Origin: an uncultured Lentisphaerota bacterium
GTDB taxonomy: Bacteria; Verrucomicrobiota; Kiritimatiellia; RFP12; UBA1067
DNA: 50,532 bases
Direction: 5' to 3'
NCBI GenBank assembly: GCA_900320225.1
Contig: ONRL01000018.1
Coordinates: forward strand, 1-50,532
The notes under the pieces were generated by a model. It saw nothing but the letters and a program-made list of their open reading frames with translations, searched no databases and was not told the DNA's origin. Made by a program: the position numbers and the translations under genes. Position 1 is the stretch's first letter, and the number at the start of each line of letters is the position of its first letter. Below are positions 47,675 through 50,532 of this stretch, in pieces.

Positions 47675-50293
47675 TCACCTGAAAATCACCATCGTCCCGG
47701 CGGCGTAGCGGAGCTGGAGCGACTTGCCGTCGGACGACGGTTCAAGCACCAGCGCGCCGTAGGGATTCGCCGCGCCGTTCACGCGCAGCGGCGGCGTGCC
47801 CGTGATGCCGCCCGGTGCCGTCAGCACCGTCGTCGCCGAACGGAAGGCCGTTTTTGCGTTGTCCTCCGAGAATGTACCCGTCAGGTCCACCGCCGCGCCC
47901 GGCGCGAACGTGAACGCACCGGAGACGGTCAGCGACTTCCCCGCCGCGAGGTCGTCGAACACCGCCACAAGCGCGTTCGTCACCGTCACCGCGCCGTTCG
48001 CCACCGTGCCGCAGCCGCCCAGGTTCGGAATCTGCTGCGCATGGCCGCTGAAGTCCACCGTCGCGCCGTCCAGCACCGTCACGGACGAATCGAGCGGACG
48101 CCCGTCCGCCACCTCGAACACGAGCTTGCCGGCCGCCACCTTCGTGGGGCCGTAGTACGTGTTCGCCGCCTGCAACACCAGGTCTTTCGCGCCCGTCTTC
48201 ACGATGCCTGCGTACGACGATGCCGGCGGCTCGTCCTCCATCACGCAGTTCGACGTGAATGCCACGGACCGATTGGCGTTGGTGTAGAACGTCGCCGTGG
48301 GCTGGTCGTTCGGACCGTATCCGAAACCGGATGACGTAAGGAGGACGTTCGTCGCGAACGTCGTGCTGTCGTTCACGAGCAGGAATCCGCTCGTGCCCTC
48401 GCCGGAGCCACCGCTGATGACGACCGAACTCGGGATGTAATGACGCGCGTTCGTGAACGCCGAGCCCGTCGGCAGGGGAATCGACTTGACGCGCCGCCCG
48501 GGGCGCGGATGCACGATCGGCCCCTGCAAGTACTTCGCCCCGGTCGCGCCCGACGTGTCGAACGTCGCGCCATGCTCCATCAACGTGAAGGCCGTCACCC
48601 AGTAGTTCGTCGATCCTTTGCCGCCTTTCGCGTAGCCGTCCTTGCCCGTCAGCGCCATCGTGGCGCCGTCCACGTTGATAAAGAACCGCTGGAAGATCCC
48701 GCGTTCCTTCGAGAGGTAGTTGGAGGTGATGGGCGACGTGTAGACGGCCCCGTCGGTCACGTTCAGGATCACCGTCCCCTTCCCGTTGTGCTCGTTGTAC
48801 ATGTAGTTGCGCATCGTCAACTTGGAGCCCGTCCCGGTCACTGTGATCACGTTTGTGCCGCCGGCACTGTTTGGCGTGATCGTGGCCGTATCGGGACTCG
48901 ACGTATACCCGTTCATGATGTAGTCGAACGTGACGTCCCCGCCGTCCCGCACGAGCAGCTGGTCGTGCGTCTTAAAGCTTTGCCGGAAACCGAAGTCGAG
49001 CTTCCAGAAGTTGTAGGATCCTTCGCGGAACTGGACAACCGTCTGTCGGCAAGGATCGTAGTTGGAACCCATCGCCCAGTAGACGGCGGTGTTGCCGTTG
49101 ATCGTCATCGTGCCGCCGGGGTTGCGAAAATCGAGGTAGCCGCCGGTGATGCCGAGGCCGTCGAACGTCCAATTCTGGCCCGTGCCGTAGAACCGCGTGG
49201 CCTTCGCGTGCTGCGAGATGTCGGAATGCTTGAACTTCGTGATCGCCGGGGCGTTGCTGATCGTGAGAAGTCCGCTCGTCCGCACGACGGCGACGTTGGT
49301 CGCGGGACCGTGCCAGGTCATCGCCTGCTTGACGCTACCAATGTTGTTCGTGATCGGGGCGCCGTTGAAACTGGTGATCGGACCGCCCCAATGGCCGCTC
49401 GTGTACGGGTCGTTGACGGCGTACGACGTTCCAAAGGTTCTTCCGCTTTTCCACACGAGCGTCCACGGCGGCGCGTGGGCGGCATTCAGTCCATTGAACT
49501 GGAGATGCGCCGTCGGCCCGTCGACGATGAGCTGGTTGTTCGCGTCGCCGTTGAACACGGGCTGCTGCTCCAGCGTCATCTTGCCGGAGACGAGCTTGAT
49601 GTGCCCGTATTCGCCCGCGCCGCCGTTCGGGTTGATCGTCTCGTTGATGAAGAAGAACTGACGGTTCCAGTCGGAGGTTCCGGCCGCGACGGTGAGCGTG
49701 TGGCCGTTGAGGTTCAGCGTGCCGCTCGAAAAACCCGTGCGGTACGAGGCGTTCACCTTGGCATCGGCGGAGAGGTTGACGTTCTTGAACATGTAGTCGC
49801 CGAGGTTGCCGGTGGAGGACCACGGGCCGTTCGTGAGGCAGATCGCGCCCACGCCGTCCACGCCCTCGCCGGCGATCGTCACGACCGCCCCGCGGAACTG
49901 CCCAACGTCTCCGCCCGCGAGGCTCGTGCCCCCCGTGGAGTAACCCGACACGTCGAGCGTCGCGCCCGCCGAGACGTCGAGGGCGGACATCTTGCCGAGG
50001 TTGGAGAGGTACGGTGCCCACAGCGTGCCCGCCTGGACCTCGATCGTCCCAGAGAAGGCGTTGGTGACGTGGTTTCCGGTCTCCACGTGGGCGAGGCCCG
50101 CGCCGGTCTTCACGATCTTCGTGACGTCTGCGCCGATGGGGTCGGTGTAGAGGATGTCGCCGTCCGACGTGTCAAACGTCAACACGCCGTCCACGAGCGT
50201 CGTGCCGGCCAGCGCCGGAAGAGTCGCGCCGGCCGCGACCGCCGCCAGGCAAACGCCCGCCAACCGTCCGAGCAAAATCCTTCTTCTCGTCAT
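47675..50293 (-). CDS. large secreted autotransporter-associated beta-strand repeat protein (paralogue of the following gene)
   Basis: An 872-residue exported protein with signal peptide (LGRLAGVCLAAVAAGATLPALA). The organisation matches its downstream neighbour. An N-terminal VTKIVKTGAGLAHVETG … FSGTIEVQAGTL repeat is followed by a long beta-helix-like middle with matching landmarks (DGVGAICLTN, YMFKNVNLSADAKV, LNLNGHTLTV). A C-terminal repeat is GIVKTGAKDLVLQAANTYYGPTKVAAGKLVFEV, and the tail is LQLRYAAGTMVIFR. No barrel domain or enzyme motif. Start at 50293 has AAGGAGG 10 nt upstream and begins the signal peptide; a longer frame is rejected. A TGGTAAAAT promoter element lies 32 nt upstream. 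Confidence 0.85.
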   Translation of the reverse strand: MTRRRILLGRLAGVCLAAVAAGATLPALAGTTLVDGVLTFDTSDGDILYTDPIGADVTKIVKTGAGLAHVETGNHVTNAFSGTIEVQAGTLWAPYLSNLGKMSALDVSAGATLDVSGYSTGGTSLAGGDVGQFRGAVVTIAGEGVDGVGAICLTNGPWSSTGNLGDYMFKNVNLSADAKVNASYRTGFSSGTLNLNGHTLTVAAGTSDWNRQFFFINETINPNGGAGEYGHIKLVSGKMTLEQQPVFNGDANNQLIVDGPTAHLQFNGLNAAHAPPWTLVWKSGRTFGTSYAVNDPYTSGHWGGPITSFNGAPITNNIGSVKQAMTWHGPATNVAVVRTSGLLTISNAPAITKFKHSDISQHAKATRFYGTGQNWTFDGLGITGGYLDFRNPGGTMTINGNTAVYWAMGSNYDPCRQTVVQFREGSYNFWKLDFGFRQSFKTHDQLLVRDGGDVTFDYIMNGYTSSPDTATITPNSAGGTNVITVTGTGSKLTMRNYMYNEHNGKGTVILNVTDGAVYTSPITSNYLSKERGIFQRFFINVDGATMALTGKDGYAKGGKGSTNYWVTAFTLMEHGATFDTSGATGAKYLQGPIVHPRPGRRVKSIPLPTGSAFTNARHYIPSSVVISGGSGEGTSGFLLVNDSTTFATNVLLTSSGFGYGPNDQPTATFYTNANRSVAFTSNCVMEDEPPASSYAGIVKTGAKDLVLQAANTYYGPTKVAAGKLVFEVADGRPLDSSVTVLDGATVDFSGHAQQIPNLGGCGTVANGAVTVTNALVAVFDDLAAGKSLTVSGAFTFAPGAAVDLTGTFSEDNAKTAFRSATTVLTAPGGITGTPPLRVNGAANPYGALVLEPSSDGKSLQLRYAAGTMVIFR

Positions 50294-50324
50294 GGAACAG
50301 TTCCTCCTTGAAAGTATTGTTGGT

Positions 50325-50333
50325 ATTTTACCA
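50325..50333 (-). promoter_or_regulatory. -10 element of the beta-strand-repeat operon
   Basis: TGGTAAAAT on the minus strand, about 32 nt from the ATG. The leader contains AAGGAGG. Confidence 0.5.
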
Positions 50334-50388
50334 TGACACAGCGCGACCTTCAACCGCTAATTTCGGATGGGATGGATGAAGGTGACAT

Positions 50389-50409
50389 GAGACAAGAGAC
50401 GAGAGACCT
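50389..50409 (+). repeat. GAGACNN heptamer triplet
   Basis: Three head-to-tail 7-mers GAGACAA, GAGACGA, GAGACCT in the intergenic region. Unrelated in sequence to the other heptamer families but with the same period. Confidence 0.6.
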
Positions 50410-50447
50410 GGCCACCTTGGCGGCGGACGGCGGTGGAACGCCGTCCC

Positions 50448-50456
50448 TGGTATACT
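50448..50456 (+). promoter_or_regulatory. extended -10 element in front of the right-edge hairpin
   Basis: TGGTATACT on the plus strand. The predicted start site falls at about 50463, immediately before a long inverted repeat. Upstream, GGACGGCG/CGCCGTCC (50425-50432 and 50439-50446) forms a separate small palindrome. Confidence 0.5.
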
Positions 50457-50462
50457 TCTAAT

Positions 50463-50531
50463 CGCCCGCCTGTTTGTAAGTCGGGCGGGGGGCCATCAGA
50501 GCCCCCAGAGCCCGACTTATGAACAGGCGGG
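50463..50531 (+). ncRNA. candidate structured RNA: long promoter-led hairpin
   Basis: Arms 50465-50486 and 50510-50531 are 22 nt each and pair with only two mismatches (CCCGCCTGTTTGTAAGTCGG against the complement of CCGACTTATGAACAGGCGGG). Inside, GGGGGC (50488-50493) pairs with GCCCCC (50501-50506) around a 7-nt loop. It begins about 7 nt after a TATACT -10 element. It could be a small RNA, a 5' leader of a gene beyond the edge, or the end of a palindromic mobile element; the window stops too soon to tell. Confidence 0.4.
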
Positions 50532-50532
50532 G

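Noticed and set aside
50463-50531. Right-edge hairpin as an integron attC site
   Set aside because: The arm ends do not show the RYYYAAC/GTTRRRY core boxes and no integrase or cassette array is visible.

Overview
Organism. This is a high-GC, Gram-negative-type bacterial chromosome segment, probably from an uncultured, metagenome-derived genome. It carries an LPS-export permease, an outer-membrane-type small protein, several lipoproteins, a Tat-exported protein, signal peptides, Lgt, and two very large passenger-like proteins built from autotransporter-associated beta-strand repeats. Together with PEGA/FHA/TadC genes, GH97 and GHL10 hydrolases, ceramidase-like and DUF1080 proteins, and an Rnf subunit, the mix resembles the PVC superphylum, most likely a gut Kiritimatiellota/Verrucomicrobiota-type lineage. 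That placement is inferred from gene content, not from a marker gene. Layout, left to right. 1-9.8 kb is all on the minus strand: gatC-gatA (gatA cut by the edge), an LptF/LptG permease, a small outer-membrane protein, nrdR with a PHP-domain enzyme, a lone rnfE, and a TadC-FHA-PEGA-TlyA run in which tadC is split by a 7-bp tandem duplication. 9.8-14.7 kb holds tRNA-Arg(CCU), a DUF2851 gene, a two-component system, an MBL-fold hydrolase, a HAD phosphatase and tRNA-Ser(GCU). 14.8-22.2 kb looks like one long minus-strand operon: rhaT, rhaB, a YdcF-like protein, a double glycosyltransferase, a DUF1080 lipoprotein and a ceramidase-like enzyme. 22.2-28.9 kb is housekeeping and envelope: argS (broken), def, dut, a PpiD-like protein, a FecR-domain protein, lgt and a small secreted protein. 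28.9-30.6 kb is a plus-strand pair, an MnmA-like thiolase and DedA. 30.6-42.5 kb is polymer and peptide degradation: GH97, a Tat lipoprotein, a LamG-type protein, a GHL10 lipoprotein, an M3 peptidase, a hotdog thioesterase and a heparinase II/III-like lipoprotein. 42.5-44.7 kb is umuDC and the tmRNA gene. 45-50.3 kb is two tandem beta-strand-repeat proteins, and a promoter-led hairpin sits at the right edge. How the parts fit. The accessory half reads as uptake and extracytoplasmic breakdown of host or plant glycans and peptides: rhamnose import and phosphorylation, alpha-glycosidase, polysaccharide-lyase-like and ceramidase-like enzymes, and surface-exposed repeat proteins. The core half is routine translation, envelope and repair. 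Most interesting. (1) The same TAGTGAA-type heptamer array sits immediately after the CCA end of both tRNA-Ser and tmRNA. A second heptamer family forms an in-frame palindrome inside umuC, a third lies near 50.39 kb, and a 7-bp duplication breaks tadC. (2) A recurrent TKGTAWAMT promoter element lies only 6-8 nt upstream of seven start codons without a convincing Shine-Dalgarno, which implies leaderless mRNAs. (3) Three large secreted proteins share a C-terminal GT-x(4)-R tail. (4) A 67-nt hairpin with its own promoter lies at the right end. (5) argS lacks a core segment and is frameshifted.
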